From Liriodendron chinense (lineage: Eukaryota > Streptophyta > Magnoliopsida > Magnoliales > Magnoliaceae), in NCBI GenBank assembly GCA_003013855.2, contig ML058494.1, forward strand, positions 806,001-870,000: a stretch of DNA of 64,000 nucleotides. The letters are read 5' to 3'. Below, in pieces: positions 32,446 through 43,949 of this stretch. Numbering within the stretch: the first letter of the stretch is position 1; the number at the start of each line of letters is the position of its first letter. Position numbers and translations under genes: made by a program. The notes beneath the pieces are model-generated. The model ran no database searches and had not been told where the DNA came from. It worked only from the letters and a program-made list of their open reading frames with translations.

Positions 32446-34432
32446 TGTTAGTACACTTTATTTTGTTAATTGACGTGTTGGTTGGTCGCGTCTTGTCGTG
32501 TGAGCCCCGGTCGAAGATTTGAAGCTCAAGACTTGAAGATTATGCTTCTTCCATTGCTCAAGCTCAAGCTGAAACAAGATCTCGGGTAAGTTGCATATAG
32601 ATCAACCATAGGAAACCCAAAACATCAAAGGATGGCGTAATGACTCACCTATCTTATCTCATTCCCTCTCGACCCTTGCACAAGTTGATCAGACTTGTGG
32701 TCCATGGCTGGTGCAAATCGTAATTGAATATATGTCCAAACATTGGACTTCATGCACCAAATCACTTCATGCTTCATCTTTGAAAGTGATCCGCTGCTGT
32801 GTTGAAGGACTTGATCCAGCAAAACCTGCTGTGACAAGATCATCTAGACAACCGACCGGTCTTGACTGGTCGGCCAAAACTTCAAGAAATACCCAGCAAA
32901 CTTGCTATAATAAAACTGTCTAGATAGTCGACCGGTCTTGACCGGTCGGCCAGGCTCCTCATCACCTGACAGCACTTACTGTGATTAACTCAGCTGGACA
33001 GCCAACCGGTCTTGATCGGTTGGCCAGCACTAAAGACCTGTCTAGCAGCTGAGCTTCATGACGGCTGCCAAGACAGCCGACCGGTCTTGACTGGTCGGCT
33101 AGGTGCATCAAAAGAAGACAGCAACCTTGCTGTAAGGATTTCAACTGGACAGCCGACTGGTCTTAACCAGTCGGCAAGAAGAACAAAAATTTGTCCAGCA
33201 GCTATGATGCTTCGATCCGAGTAGGCAGCCGACCGGTCTTGAGCGGTCGGACTGCATATAACAGTTAGTCCAGCAAGGTGAGCCGACCGGTCTTGACCTG
33301 TCGGTCAGACCCAGATGTGGCCCAGTTTTTTGAATTGCGACTGGTCCGTCCGACCTGTTGAGACCTCTCTCTGACAGGTCGGACGTGATCGTTTTTTATC
33401 CGTTGGGGCCATCATTTGGGGCTCTATATAGCCATAACTTGTGGTCTTTCATGGCATGCATTCAACACCCTTCAAGAGCTAAGAGAGAGAGAGTCTTTAC
33501 TCACATCCTCCTACCCTCTTTGCTCTTAACTCCCTTGAGTTCATCATTCAAACCTAGCCATTAATGGCTTGTCATTGAGTATTCAAAGCTCGGTTTGAAG
33601 TATGAACTCAAGATCTTCATTCATGGCTGACCTACCTTCGAAATATCTTTATGAGGTCGTTTGTAGCCATTGAATGCTTGAAGTTTAGTAGTTCCCTCAT
33701 AACCATTGCATTGAATAGACAAGAGGAACTCTCCCAACTCTCTCCCAACTACCCGGCATAATCATAATCACATCATTTGCATCGGTAGCTGATCTTGGGA
33801 GCACAAAGAGAAGCTGAAGCACGTGGAGCTGAAGCTACTCATCAAAGGTATCGAATCGGGGCTCAATCGTCTAGGTATGTCTAGTATTTGAGAGTTCATT
33901 TATTGAATCACTATTCCCTGGATTGGGAAACTCCGGCGGGAGTGTACGTGACCCTCCTTGGATTAGGATTGGTGAGAGTTTGATATCCAAACTCGTCAAG
34001 TCCCTGGATTGGGCCATCGGCGGATGGTAAACACAGTCCTAGATCAAAGGATGTCAAGGTTGATGGTTAACCTGATTTAAAACCAAGACTATAGTGAAAT
34101 CTGGTGGTCTCATAGGTTGAGATCGTGTACCGGGAGTGAAGTAGGGAAATCGAACCACTAAATCGTTGTGCATTGTGAGATTGAATGATTGCTATGTGTT
34201 GAATGGTTTAGTCAATCATGAATGATAACTTTTTGATGAAATGCCTATGATAGTCTTTGCTTACAAATTCATCATATAATTGCCTTGAATGTTATTGTGA
34301 TAATCTTGGTTGATAAGATTGACTTGATTAGTTTTTAATTATAATTGAAAATTCAAAAAGTCCTATTCACCCCCCTCTAGGACATTAGGCATATCTCTGA
34401 GTTTCTCTACAAGCGGTAAAACCACAATTTCA
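32446..34432 (+). repeat. 3' LTR of C2
   Basis: 1987 bp, starting TGTTAGTACACTTT and ending CAATTTCA. The palindrome array (about 32850-33310) has seven units; one near 33147-33190 is missing from the 5' LTR. The TATA box, CTATATAG, is at 33423-33430. It is followed by CTCGT and the resumed C1 RT. Confidence 0.92.
32850..33310 (+). repeat. GACCGGTC palindrome array in the C2 3' LTR
   Basis: Units start near 32856, 32930, 33004, 33079, 33152, 33229 and 33284, about 55-77 bp apart. Several have single C-to-T or G-to-A changes (for example TTGACTGGTC, TTGATCGGTT). The unit at 33152 is ACTGGTCTTAACCAGT, still a palindrome although both halves have changed. Confidence 0.9.
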
Positions 34433-34437
34433 CTCGT

Positions 34438-34984
34438 GTCCATAACATGTGCGCTCAAATTTAAGTTATTTGAAATGGACGTAAAAAGTACCTCTCTGAA
34501 TGGTAAACTCGGTGAGGAAGTTTATGTTGAACAACCAAAAGAGTTTGTGCACCCTACATAACCTCAAAGAGTCTATCGATTGAAAAAGGCTCTCTATGGG
34601 TTGAAACAAGCCCCCCGAGCATGGTATGAACGCCTAACTCAATCCCTAATTGATCACGAATTCATTAGGGGGAGTGTTGATAAAACCTTGTTTGTTAAAA
34701 GGATGAATGATTCGATTCTCATTGCTCAGATTTATGTTGATGATATTGTATTTGGTTTCACATGTGAAGAATTTTCTGGTCTATTTGCCGAGTTGATGAA
34801 ATCTGAATTTGAAATGAGTTTGGTAGACGAATTGAATTGTTTTCTAGGATTGCAAGTTAAACAATTAAAAAATGAAAATTTCATCAACCAAACTAAATAT
34901 GCAAAAGATCTAGTCAAACGGTTTGGGTTAGACTCGGGTCGATCACACACTACACCCATGGACACAACCATTAAACTACTATTT
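34438..34984 (+). pseudogene. C1 RT, C-terminal part (truncated)
   Basis: This continues the RT broken at 13251. It encodes KLFEMDVKSTSLNGKL, VYRLKKALYGLKQAPRAWYE, the active site IYVDDIVFG near 34730, FLGLQVKQL and KDLVKRFGLDSGRSHTTPM. A TAA lies at about 34558. It ends within TTIKLL at about 34981, where Athila LTR sequence begins. RNase H and everything downstream are missing. Confidence 0.85.
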
Positions 34985-35134
34985 TAGCATAATTATTCCA
35001 ATTGAATCTCTTATCTATTGCAAACTGAGTTGCTGGAATAGTTTGGAATTTGTTATCCAATTCCCTGTGGATCGACCTCGGTCTTACCGAGTTTTATTAC
35101 TACATCGCAGCCTTACAATTGAGGCGAGCGAACA
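34982..35134 (+). repeat. 5' LTR remnant of A5
   Basis: The last 153 bp of the LTR, nearly identical to 49937-50089, including the CTCGGTCTTACCGAG hairpin near 35079 and the end GAGCGAACA. U3 and the promoter are lost, so A5 cannot start normal transcription from this side. Confidence 0.88.
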
Positions 35135-35398
35135 AGTTTTTGGCGCCGTTGCTAGGGAAAAGGTTAAACGGTTCTAATTGTTCTAGTAGCTATAGAGTAG
35201 TTTTAGTTAGGTAGGATTTTCAGTTTTTATAGAAGTAGATTTTTTGATTTTTTTCTATATTACTAACAATTTTTTGTTTGATTTTGTAGGACATTGTTGC
35301 TGACATAGATCTCACTCTATTGGGTAACATCTCCCCGTCTCCCTTCTTTTTGTTTTTTTTCTAGATTAGGGTAGTTTCCAATCACTTAAAATTTCATC
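35135..35398 (+). other. A5 PBS and leader
   Basis: TGGCGCCGTTGC at 35141-35152 matches the complement of the plant tRNA-Asp 3' end over 12 bases, then diverges (TAGGGAAA in place of CGGGGATC). The leader is T-rich and has no coding content. Confidence 0.8.
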
Positions 35399-36952
35399 AT
35401 GTATGATTGGACGAATGGTGCGTATAAGTACCTTTTGGAGGATGAGATGTCGGATTGGGGGACCCAAACTCATTGTGATCGGGATCCCTCCAAGCATGAA
35501 TATTTTTCTGAGATTCAAAGAACCTCTACTACCCCCCCACGTAAGATGATGCGTGATTACATTAATGAAAACAGTACCCATATTGAGACACAACGTAAGA
35601 CGATGGGGGAATACCGGAACGAAGCAAAATTGGATAATCATCTAGGAAAAACATTACGTGATTACCAGATTGAAAATAACATGAGTGTTCCACTGGTTAT
35701 GGTAGGAGGTGTGCAACAACAAAAGGAACAGGTGAATAGTAGCCAACCGGTTAAGACAATGCGTGATTAGTTGTATGGATATACCTATCAACCATCATAT
35801 AACTTTTCATCCTACAATGCGTACGGTCTTAATTGGGAAAACCACCATTCTCCTTGTTCAAGGGAGGAACCATGGTTATTAACAATCACCCTAAAACGTC
35901 TTCCTCTTTTGATGATAAGTATACACAAATACTTGAGAAAATATGGAATGAGTATGTAGATGAACAATCAAATCAAGCTTACTCGCCATCTTGTGAAGAC
36001 GTTGAGCCCGAAATTGGGGGCATCAAATCAATCCCCTTTAATGAGGAGGATGGGGCTGCCCAAGTCCCACCTTCTTCGGATTTAATGAATAGACTTTTAG
36101 AGGAGATTGATTTCGATGATCCCAATGTCATCATCAATTATGGTGAGTCCACAATCTCTTTTGGATGCTTTGAACTTAATGATGAAGAGATTTCAATGAC
36201 GGTTGACGAATTCGAGGAATCCATTAAATCTGAAAGCGATAGTGGGGTTACTTACAATGAGGGTTCAGTGGATGCTTATGAACCTATGGTTTCTTTTTCC
36301 CAAAGGCTTAATGATTATGAGTCTCTAGAGGATATGCATGCTAGAGAGATGGCCGAGGTTGATATTTTTGAGTCACTCCACCAACTTGCTATGCTTAATT
36401 TTAATGTGGAGAATGAGACTCCCATGAGTGAAAATTCAAATTCTTTGGACGAATGCTTGGCTCACTTTGAAAATTCAAACGACCCCATTATTCAAGAGAT
36501 TGTGAAAGCCTTGCATACTTCCGACTTGGTGCCTCATACTAGTTATGGAGAACATAGTTTAGAAGAATTCCACTTCATAGAGGGAGAGTCCCTCACCATC
36601 GAAACTGAATTTTTGCACTCACTCAAGCAAGATCATGATCCTTCATCCGACTATCTCGATTTCCTAGAGGAATGCTTGGCCCAATCTTATGATCTTGATG
36701 TTGAGATGATTAAGGAGTTGGACATTTTGTTAGACATGGTGTCGGTGCCTGAAGAACACATTTCCACTGATTTACACTCTTTACCATTGTTTGTGGAAGC
36801 ACCTTACAATTCTGAAATTGTGGAAGAGACAACTTTAACCAATGAAAACTCAATGAATGTCTCTCCACCGTCATGGGTCCTTCAGCCCATTGAAAATTCT
36901 GATTGGAAGGACCCATTTTTAATCAATCATAACCCAAATCAGAATTTGAGGA
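35399..36952 (+). pseudogene. A5 private acidic ORF, unrecognised (interrupted by T1)
   Basis: From ATG 35399 the frame encodes a charged N-terminal part with repeats of the pattern (K/R)-(T/M)-(M/L)-RDY-x-x-EN (about residues 49-55, 82-88 and 118-123), similar to the KTLRDY/RTLRDF of Athila gag N-termini. A TAG is at 35768. Near 35835 the frame shifts by one, and 374 further codons (35833 on) are open up to T1; they are very acidic. LDECLAHFENSNDPIIQEIV near 36455 resembles the linker between protease and RT in A3 (LETYLAHFVDSKDPIFSEIV), and a related LEECLAQSYDLD follows near 36665. With T1 and one GAGGA removed, the frame goes on to a TGA at 47482-47484. Function unknown. Confidence 0.6.
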
Positions 36953-37785
36953 TGTTATAGGCAAAATGATGGAGATAAGATTTCACGCGGAAATGCCCAT
37001 AACGTCCATTCGACTCTCGAGATTATATGATCGAGAGTCGAATGTTGGATAGGTACGAGACGTCCATTCGACTCTCGAGATTGGCTGATCGAGAGTCGAA
37101 TGTTTGATAGGTGCGGGACGTCCATTCGACTCTCGAGATCACCTGATCAAGAGTCATAGATTGAAAAATACGGAGCAGCTATTCGCAAGTCCCGAGTCTT
37201 CATAACCGATAGTCAAATACGGCAAAGCTCGATCCGCGAGCAGACCTTCTCACAAGTCGTTGAAAGACATTACACCCAAAATATGTACTTGGACTCGCGA
37301 CCACATTTTAACCTGCGAGCAACTTTACTACGGGCGTCTCCTTCCTTTTCGGAGGCCTTGACTCCAACTATGGCTTCCGGCCGGATCCAGCCGGATTTCA
37401 AGGGATTACCATCTAGGGGCGCGATTGTTGGAATAAGTCATTGGGTTGGATCTGACTAAAAAGATAGGATCTTATCCCACGAAATCAGCGGATTCTCAGT
37501 ATCGTATGCGACATCAATGGGATTTCGACATCTCACGTAACAGATTGGATTGCTTCAGATCTATATAAGGGGGTGGCTCCATTGAGGGCAGGTACGTACG
37601 CATCATTCAATCTTGGTCCCGTTTTGCTTGGCTTCTCTTCTATGGCCTAACTTAAGCGTCGGAGGGCTAACGGCTGGTCCCCAGCCACCCTTATTCGCTG
37701 TCTTGCTTCAGGTCTGGTGGTGGAAATCCCTGCTGGAGCAAAGGAGAAGAGCCGGAGGATCTCGTTACAAAAACTGACATTAACA
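36953..37785 (+). repeat. 5' LTR of T1
   Basis: Starts TGTTATAGGC and ends CATTAACA. U3 has three inverted repeats (37007-37160). The TATA box, CTATATAAGG, is at 37561-37570, and transcription would start a little downstream. It differs from the 3' LTR at the fifth base of the element and near 37641. Confidence 0.95.
37007..37160 (+). repeat. Tandem inverted repeats in the T1 U3
   Basis: Three units of about 59 bp begin ACGTCCATTCGACTCTCGAG. In units 1 and 2, ATTCGACTCTCGA is followed after 9-10 bases by TCGAGAGTCGAAT, so each can fold into a 13-bp stem; unit 3 keeps only a shortened right arm, TCAAGAGTCAT. The left arm also contains CTCGAG. The same set is at 46606-46760 in the 3' LTR. Confidence 0.9.
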
Positions 37786-37788
37786 GTT

Positions 37789-37806
37789 TGGCGCCGTCTG
37801 TGGGAA
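37789..37806 (+). other. T1 primer-binding site
   Basis: TGGCGCCGTCTGTGGGAA lies three bases after the LTR end. The first nine to ten bases match the complement of plant tRNA-Asp; the rest does not, so the exact primer is uncertain. The position makes it the PBS. Confidence 0.75.
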
Positions 37807-37859
37807 CGACTTGATCATCAAAATCAATCGTGTTAACTATCGATCAAAATCCTTCGGTG

Positions 37860-40631
37860 ATGCCTCCTAAAAAGACAGTTGATCCTTCAACTTCGAGGCA
37901 GGCACCACCTCCGCCCGGTGAGACGGAATCCGCACCTGCCCTCCCACCTGTTCCGACGGATATCCCTCAAGGAGCCCCAAATATGCCATCAACAAATCCA
38001 TTATTGGAGGCCTCTGGAAATCAGGATGATGTCCTACGATTCCTCGGGAACACTCTCCTAACTCTAAACGCCGGAGTTCAGGCACTGTCAAATCGACTTG
38101 ATCAGCACTTCCCTGAACCGCAAAGACAACCCTCCAAAGGGTTACCACCGCCACCCATACCAGTTGCTTCCAGACATTCTATGGATGAACCACAGGTCCC
38201 ACCACTTGGCGGCCATCCCCCTGTGCCGTCTCCACATTCTATACATTCCAGTTCGTCTCGACAACCTCAACCGCAAGGCTCCACCGCCGAAACGTCTAGC
38301 TATACCTTGCCATGGGAAGGAGATCTCAAAAGAATCCAAGACCGTTTTGATATCATGGAGCAGAAATACCAGGCAAATCGGCCATCTGCTGTCATGGCGG
38401 CAATACATCAATCTGAATCTCCCTTCACAAGCGAGGTCATGGAAGCCCCGTTGCCCAGAAAGTATCGAACGCCTGTTATCGCTCCGTATACAGGCATTGG
38501 CGATCCTCTGGAACATCTGGAAACATATAGGTCCCTCATGGAGTTGGAGGGACATGGTTCAGAAATCATGTGTAGGGCTTTTCCCCTTACATTGAAGGAA
38601 GCGGCTCGTACGTGGTTTCGGGGGTTAAAGCCACTTTCCATCAGTTCTTTTTCCCAATTATCGGAGATATTTCTTTCTCAATTCATGGGAAGTATTCGCA
38701 TTAAAAAGCCAGCCTCCCATCTGATGAATCTGAAACAGCAACATGGGGAGACAATAAAAGAGTTCACAGTACGGTTCACTGCTGAAGCCGTTCAAACTGA
38801 GGGTTACACTGAAGAAAAGGGTCTCACAGCCCTCATTGCTGGAATAACGAGCGAGAAATTTAGGTTTGCTTTAGATAAGAGCCCGCCGAAAACTATGGCG
38901 GAATTCAAAGCTAAAGCTCAGAAATACATCAATGCAGAAGAAGTCGCATTGACACGCCATGGAGTACAAAGTAAGAAACGCAAGCCAGAAGGAACCTCTA
39001 CAGATAAAAAATACCATCGCGATCAGCGCGATCGTTCTCCCAGGAAGCCTTACTCTGGTAAATATCATAATTACACTCCTCTTAATCGGTCTCCTGAAAA
39101 GGTTTTAATGGAGATAAAACACAAGCCATATGTGAAGTGGCCTGCAAAGATTAAATCCGATCCCGAGAAGAGAGATAAGAGTAAGTTCTGTTACTTCCAC
39201 AAAGATCACGGGCATAGGACCCAGGACTGTATTTCTCTACGAGACCATATCGAAGCCCTTATTCGAAAAGGCCATCTCCAGGATTATGTTGCTCGTAAGA
39301 ATCGGTCACCAGAAAGGGCGAAGACCTCATCTCGCCAAAAGGAACCGTCTCATCATCAAACCGACCAAGAGGATGCTGAGCCCACAGGAGAAATTCGCAC
39401 TATCGTCGGGGGTCCAGCTTGCGGGGGTGACTCTCAAGCTTCAAGAAAGGCATACGCCCGAAAGGCGTCCAAAGAACCCCAGCAGATCTATTGGCTGGAA
39501 CAAACGTCCAACTCATCGAAGGCTAGCCATCCCCCAATTTCTTTCACCCTCGAAGATGCAGCGGGAATTCATTTCCCTCATGAAGATTCCATCGTAGTCA
39601 CACTGAAGGTATCAAATTATCTGACTCATCGAATTATGGTGGATACAGGTAGCTCGGCCGATATTCTGTATTTGGAGGCTTTCGACAAGATGGCACTTGC
39701 CAGAAACCTCCTCAAGCCAGTATCGACCCCTCTTGTCGGCTTTGGAGGAGAAGTGGTAACACCTGAAGGAAGTATCGATCTCCCAGTCACCTTTGGGGAG
39801 AGTCCAGCGAAGACCACCGTCTTCGTAAACTTCCTCGTCGTGGATCGAAAATCAGCATATAACGCCATCTTGGGGAGACCGTCTCTAACTAAGGTTGGAG
39901 CGGCCTTGCACCCTTCATATTTATGTGTTAAATTTCCGACCCCAAATGGCATAGGGGTCGTGCGAGGAAGTCAGCAGGAGGCACGGTCCTGTTACCAGAT
40001 AGCCCTCCAAGATCGAAAGAAGGCTCAAGCGACACCTGTCATGGAAATAGTTCAAGGTTCATCCGACGTTCTCGCCACCGCGTTGGATCCAAGGGAAAAT
40101 GCTCTGAAATCAGGAACTCCAGGGGAGGAAACAGTGGCGATCCGCTTGACCGAAGACGACCAGTCTAAGATCGTGTACATCGGTTCCTCCTTAAACAGTA
40201 TCCACCGCGAAGATTTGATCCGTTTCCTCACTGAATACCAGGACGTGTTTGCTTGGTCTCATAAAGATATGCCGGGCATCGATCCTGATGTCATCGTACA
40301 TCGTCTCAACATTGACCCGAAGCATAAACCCGTACATCAGCGTCGACGTGCCTTTACTGCAGAAAGACAAATGGCGATCAAAACTGAAGTTGAAAAGCTG
40401 CTCGCGGCAAATTTCATAAAAGAAGTTGACTACCCACAATGGGTCGCCAACGTAGTTCTCGTCCGGAAAGCTAATGGCAAATGGAGGATGTGCGTCGACT
40501 ATTCAGACTTAAACAAAGCATGTCCCAAAGATAGCTTCCCGACACCACGAATCGACCAGTTGGTCGACTCAACAGCTGACATGCTCTCCTCAGTTTTATG
40601 GATGCTTATTCTGGTTACAACCAGATTATGA
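37860..40631 (+). pseudogene. T1 gag-protease-RT, first part of broken polyprotein
   Basis: The best start is ATG 37860 (MPPKKTVDPSTS). Residues 1-180 are P/S-rich. The gag capsid domain is at about residues 200-330, with PYTGIGDPLEHLETYRSLM and FPLTLKEAARTWFRGL. A knuckle-like CYFHKDHGHRTQDC is at about residues 443-456. The protease is at about 585-690, with VDTGSSADILYLEAF and AILGRPSLTKVGA. RT starts near residue 830 with HQRRRAF and WVANVVLVRKANGKWRMCVDY. Near 40597 the frame is lost just before the SFMDAYSGYNQI motif; RT resumes in another frame. A single small indel accounts for this. Confidence 0.9.
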
Positions 40632-42292
40632 TGCATCCACCTGATGGCCAGCATACTGCCTTCATCACAGATCGAGGACTATATTGCTACCAGGTAATGC
40701 CGTTTGGTCTCAAAAATGCAGGGGCCACTTATCAGCGTCTTGTCAACAAAATATTCGCTGCTCAAATCGGTAGGAATATGGAAGTATATGTTGACGATAT
40801 GCTCGTGAAAAGCATCGATGAAGATGACCACATTCCTGATCTTCGAGAAGCCTTTGATCTGATGAGGAAGTATCAGATGAAATTAAATCCAGAAAAATGT
40901 GCGTTTGGAGTATCTGCAGGGAAATTTCTTGGGTTCATGGTTGGCCAACGTGGAATTGAGGCGAATCCCGAAAAGATTAAAGCATTGATAGAGATGAAAT
41001 CCCCAGTGACTCTGAAGGACGTTCAGCGTCTAGCTGGTCGCGTCGCATCATTGAACAGGTTCATCTCGCGAGCATCTGACAAGTGCCTGCCCTTCTTCAA
41101 ACTCCTTCGTGCAACGGCCAAGTCTGATTGGAGGTGGACACCTCAATGTGAAGAAGCTTTTCAACAACTGAAGCAATATATGAGCGCTCCCCCCATTTTA
41201 TCTAAGCCTGTGGCACATGAGCAACTCATTCTTTATTTATCTGTGTCTTCCACGGCCGTTAGTGCCGCTTTAATAAGAGAAGATTCCGGGGTACAAAGGC
41301 CCGTTTATTATATCAGTCGAGCAATGGTTGATGCAGAAACTAGGTATTCTGATTTGGAGAAATTGGCCCTAGCCTTAATCACGGCAGCTCAAAAACTACG
41401 ACCATACTTTCAAGCCCATGCTATTTTAGTACCAACAAATCATCCACTACGTCAAGTCCTTCAAAAGCCTGAGGCTTCCGGGCGCTTAACTAAATGGGCG
41501 GTCGAGATCAGCGAGCATGATATTTCATTCTGTCCTAGGACCGCAGTCAAGGGCCAGGCCGTGGCTGACTTCATCGCCGAATTTACATATTCTTCTGAAG
41601 ATAGCGCCATGACCAGCGACCAGCCTTCTTGGTCGCTCTTTGTGGACGGGTCGTCACGGGCCAGTGGCAGCGGAGCGGGCCTGATTTTAGTGGCTCCAGA
41701 CGGGTCGCATTTTCAATAAGCTCTGCGTTTCGAATCACGCGTCTCCAATAAGGAAGCAGAATATGAGGCCCTTATTGTTGGCCTCGAGCTAGCCGTTGTC
41801 CTCGCAGTCCAGAATTTGATAATTCATAGCGACTCCCAGCTCATTGTCAACCAAGTTCTTGGCGAATTCGAAACCAAAGAAGAAAGAATGGCCTTATACA
41901 AGTCTCGTGTCCTCATCCTGCTCGCCAAACTGAAGATTTACAAAATATTCCATATCCCTCGCGAGCAGAACCAACTGGCCGATTCCTTGGCAAAACTCGC
42001 TTCTGCACCAGAATCAGAACTATCACATTCGATCCCCATCGAGCACCGTCAACACTTGAGTATCGACCAAGTGACTCCCGAGCAAGTTATATCGGTACAA
42101 TCGTCTCCATGCTGGATGGATCCTATCATCCTTTATCTCAGAGATGGATACCTACCAGAAAACAAGAAAGCTGCAAGACAAATTCAGCTTCGAGCTGCCA
42201 GGTACACCTTACAAGATGGAATCTTGTTGCGAAAAAGCTTCTCCTTGCCTTATTTGAGGTGTCTCACCCAGAAGAAGCACATCGTGTTCTAG
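40598..42292 (+). pseudogene. T1 RT, RNase H and additional RNase H
   Basis: RT continues with MDAYSGYNQIMMHPPDG, MPFGLKNAGATYQRLV and the active site YVDD at about 40789. The connection and first RNase H follow, with YYISRAMVDAETRYSDLEKLAL and NHPLRQVLQKPEASGRL. A second, Tat-specific RNase H begins near 41630 with SLFVDGSSRASGSGAGLIL, then EYEALIVGLELA, IHSDSQLIV and REQNQLADSLAKLA. A TAA at 41717-41719 (HFQ then stop) interrupts it. Near 42262 the frame shifts into the one used for integrase. Confidence 0.9.
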
Positions 42293-43335
42293 ATGAAGTA
42301 CACCAGGGGGCATGCGGTAATCATCCCAGGGGGCGATCTCTAGCATATAAAGCGATGAGGCAAGGATATTATTGGCCTACTATGAAAGCAGACGCCATAG
42401 AATTTTCTAAAAAATGCGACAAGTGTCAACGATATCAACCTATACCTCGTGTACCGTCTGAGCGGATGACTCCAGTCGACAGCCCTTGGCCTTTTGCTCA
42501 GTGGGGGATCGATATCATCGGTCCCTTACCTATGGGAAAGGGACAGAATAGGTTCGCGATCGTGGCGGTTGATTATTTCACCAAATGGGCCGAGGCAGAA
42601 CCATTAGCCAAAATTACTGAAAAACAAACTACTAAGTTTATGTGGAGAAATATTATATGTCGCTTCGGACTTCCTCATACCATAATTACCGATAACGGAA
42701 CGCAGTTCGACAACGCAGCCTTTGATGAATTTTGCGACAAATGGAAGATACGTAATCTCCGCACTTCTCCATATCATCCACAGGCGAATGGGCAGGTCGA
42801 GGCAGTGAATAAAATTATAAAGCATCATCTAAAGACCAAGCTAAGTGAATGTAAAGGGGTGTGGCCAGAACTTCTGCCAGAAGTGTTATGGGCCTATAGA
42901 ACCACGGCTTGTACATCGACAGGTGAAACTCCTTTCTCCTTAGCATTTGGTGTTGACGCAGTGGTACCAGTGGAAATTCAAGTGCCCTCATATCGGATCG
43001 AACAGTATGATCCCGCGAGCAATCAGGAAAATATCCGACTTCATCTCGATCTCTTGGAAGAGCGAAGAAATGCTTCCCAAGTACGAGTGGCGGCATATCA
43101 ACAACGTATTGCTCGTTATCGGAATGCAAAGGTTCGACCTAGATCCTTCCAGTTCGGAGATTTGGTTCTAAGGCGAAATCTTGGAATTCCTGTTCGTTCA
43201 TTGGATCCGAATTGGGAAGGCCCGTATCGGGTTATTAGGGTTGTGCGACCCGGTACTTATTATCTTGAAGACATGCAAGGGAAGCCTGTACGTCGCCCTT
43301 GGCACGTGGAGCATTTGCTAAGATACTACCCCTAG
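42263..43335 (+). pseudogene. T1 integrase
   Basis: The zinc-binding part has HQGACGNHPRG and CDKCQRYQPIP. The catalytic core has the Asp in WGIDIIGPLP (about 42510), the Asp in IITDNGTQFDN (about 42690) and the Glu in HPQANGQVEAVN (about 42800), so all DDE residues are present. LAFGVDAVVPVEI and a C-terminal part ending RRPWHVEHLLRYYP follow; stop at 43333. The frame itself is intact, but it is cut off from upstream pol by a frameshift near 42262. I see no chromodomain, as expected for Tat. Confidence 0.9.
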
Positions 43336-43949
43336 ATTCGATGTAGTTTATCATAACATTTTATGAATAAAGTGACATATCTTTTGGCCGCTACTCCATT
43401 TATATGGACCGGAATAGCCCTGAAGAGTGCTTACACGTCCTCTTGGCCAATTGCCTACCTTTGGTAGGATTGAAATCATTACTAGTTGGTCGCTTCTCCA
43501 TTCTCATGGACCTGAACAGCCCCGAAGAGAATGAATACCATCTCTTGACCAACCTTTTGCCCTTGGTAGAATCAAAATCTCAATCGATAGATCAGTCTAT
43601 CTCAACGCGGACATGGTCTCACGACCCCCGGATTGAGTCTAATTCATTTTTTCATGAGTTAGTTACTCGCGATTGGTGAGAGGAGGAATCGCACTCCAAA
43701 ATGCGAGCACCACAGCTCGTGCTCAAATTAGGGCAGCGAACGGGGTCACATCCTGATCGCGAGCAGCTTAGCTCATGCTCGAATTAAAGGGTCACATCTC
43801 TGACGAATCCATTCAAGATTAACAAAAAAAATGAAAGATGAAGGGGGAACAGCAACGAAACAGCGACACTTCCAAAAACATCTTTTCATTAATAATCAGA
43901 TGATTACATATACATGAGCGCAGATACAGGGGAGGAAAATAAAAGGAAA
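43336..43949 (+). other. T1 spacer between integrase and antisense gene
   Basis: Noncoding. Two related blocks, 43392-43490 and 43485-43580 (TGGACCGGAATAGCCCTGAAGAG and TGGACCTGAACAGCCCCGAAGAG types), form an imperfect tandem duplication, followed by GCGAGCA-containing repeats near 43700-43780. Polyadenylation signals of the two convergent transcripts are expected here; AATAAAGTGA at 43365 is one candidate for the sense strand. Confidence 0.6.

Larger units (their letters stand above)
13252..34432 (+). mobile_element. SIRE-type Ty1/copia element C2, TSD CTCGT
   Basis: C2 spans LTR 13252-15192, PBS, gag, pol, a third ORF, PPT and LTR 32446-34432. CTCGT flanks it at 13247-13251 and 34433-34437, and C1 RT reads across when C2 is removed. 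Long gag, the YLDSGCSRHM protease motif and an ORF after pol fit the SIRE/Maximus lineage. Its own length without the A1/A2 insertion (15846-25136 plus one TSD) is about 11.9 kb. The gag start is ATA instead of ATG and pol has many stops, so it is inactive. The two LTRs differ by a 46-bp unit in the palindrome array and by many point changes. Confidence 0.9.
7816..34981 (+). mobile_element. SIRE-type Ty1/copia element C1, split by C2, 3' end deleted
   Basis: C1 consists of 5' LTR (7816-9828), PBS, gag, protease, part of integrase and the start of RT up to 13251; the rest of RT follows C2 at 34433-34981. C2 inserted in RT with TSD CTCGT. At about 34982 the sequence changes inside TTTTAGCATAAT to the 3' end of an Athila LTR, so C1 has lost the rest of RT, RNase H, its third ORF and its 3' LTR. 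It inserted upstream of the T2 antisense gene; the left flank at 7811-7815 is AAAAG. The coding regions carry many stops and an integrase deletion. Confidence 0.85.
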
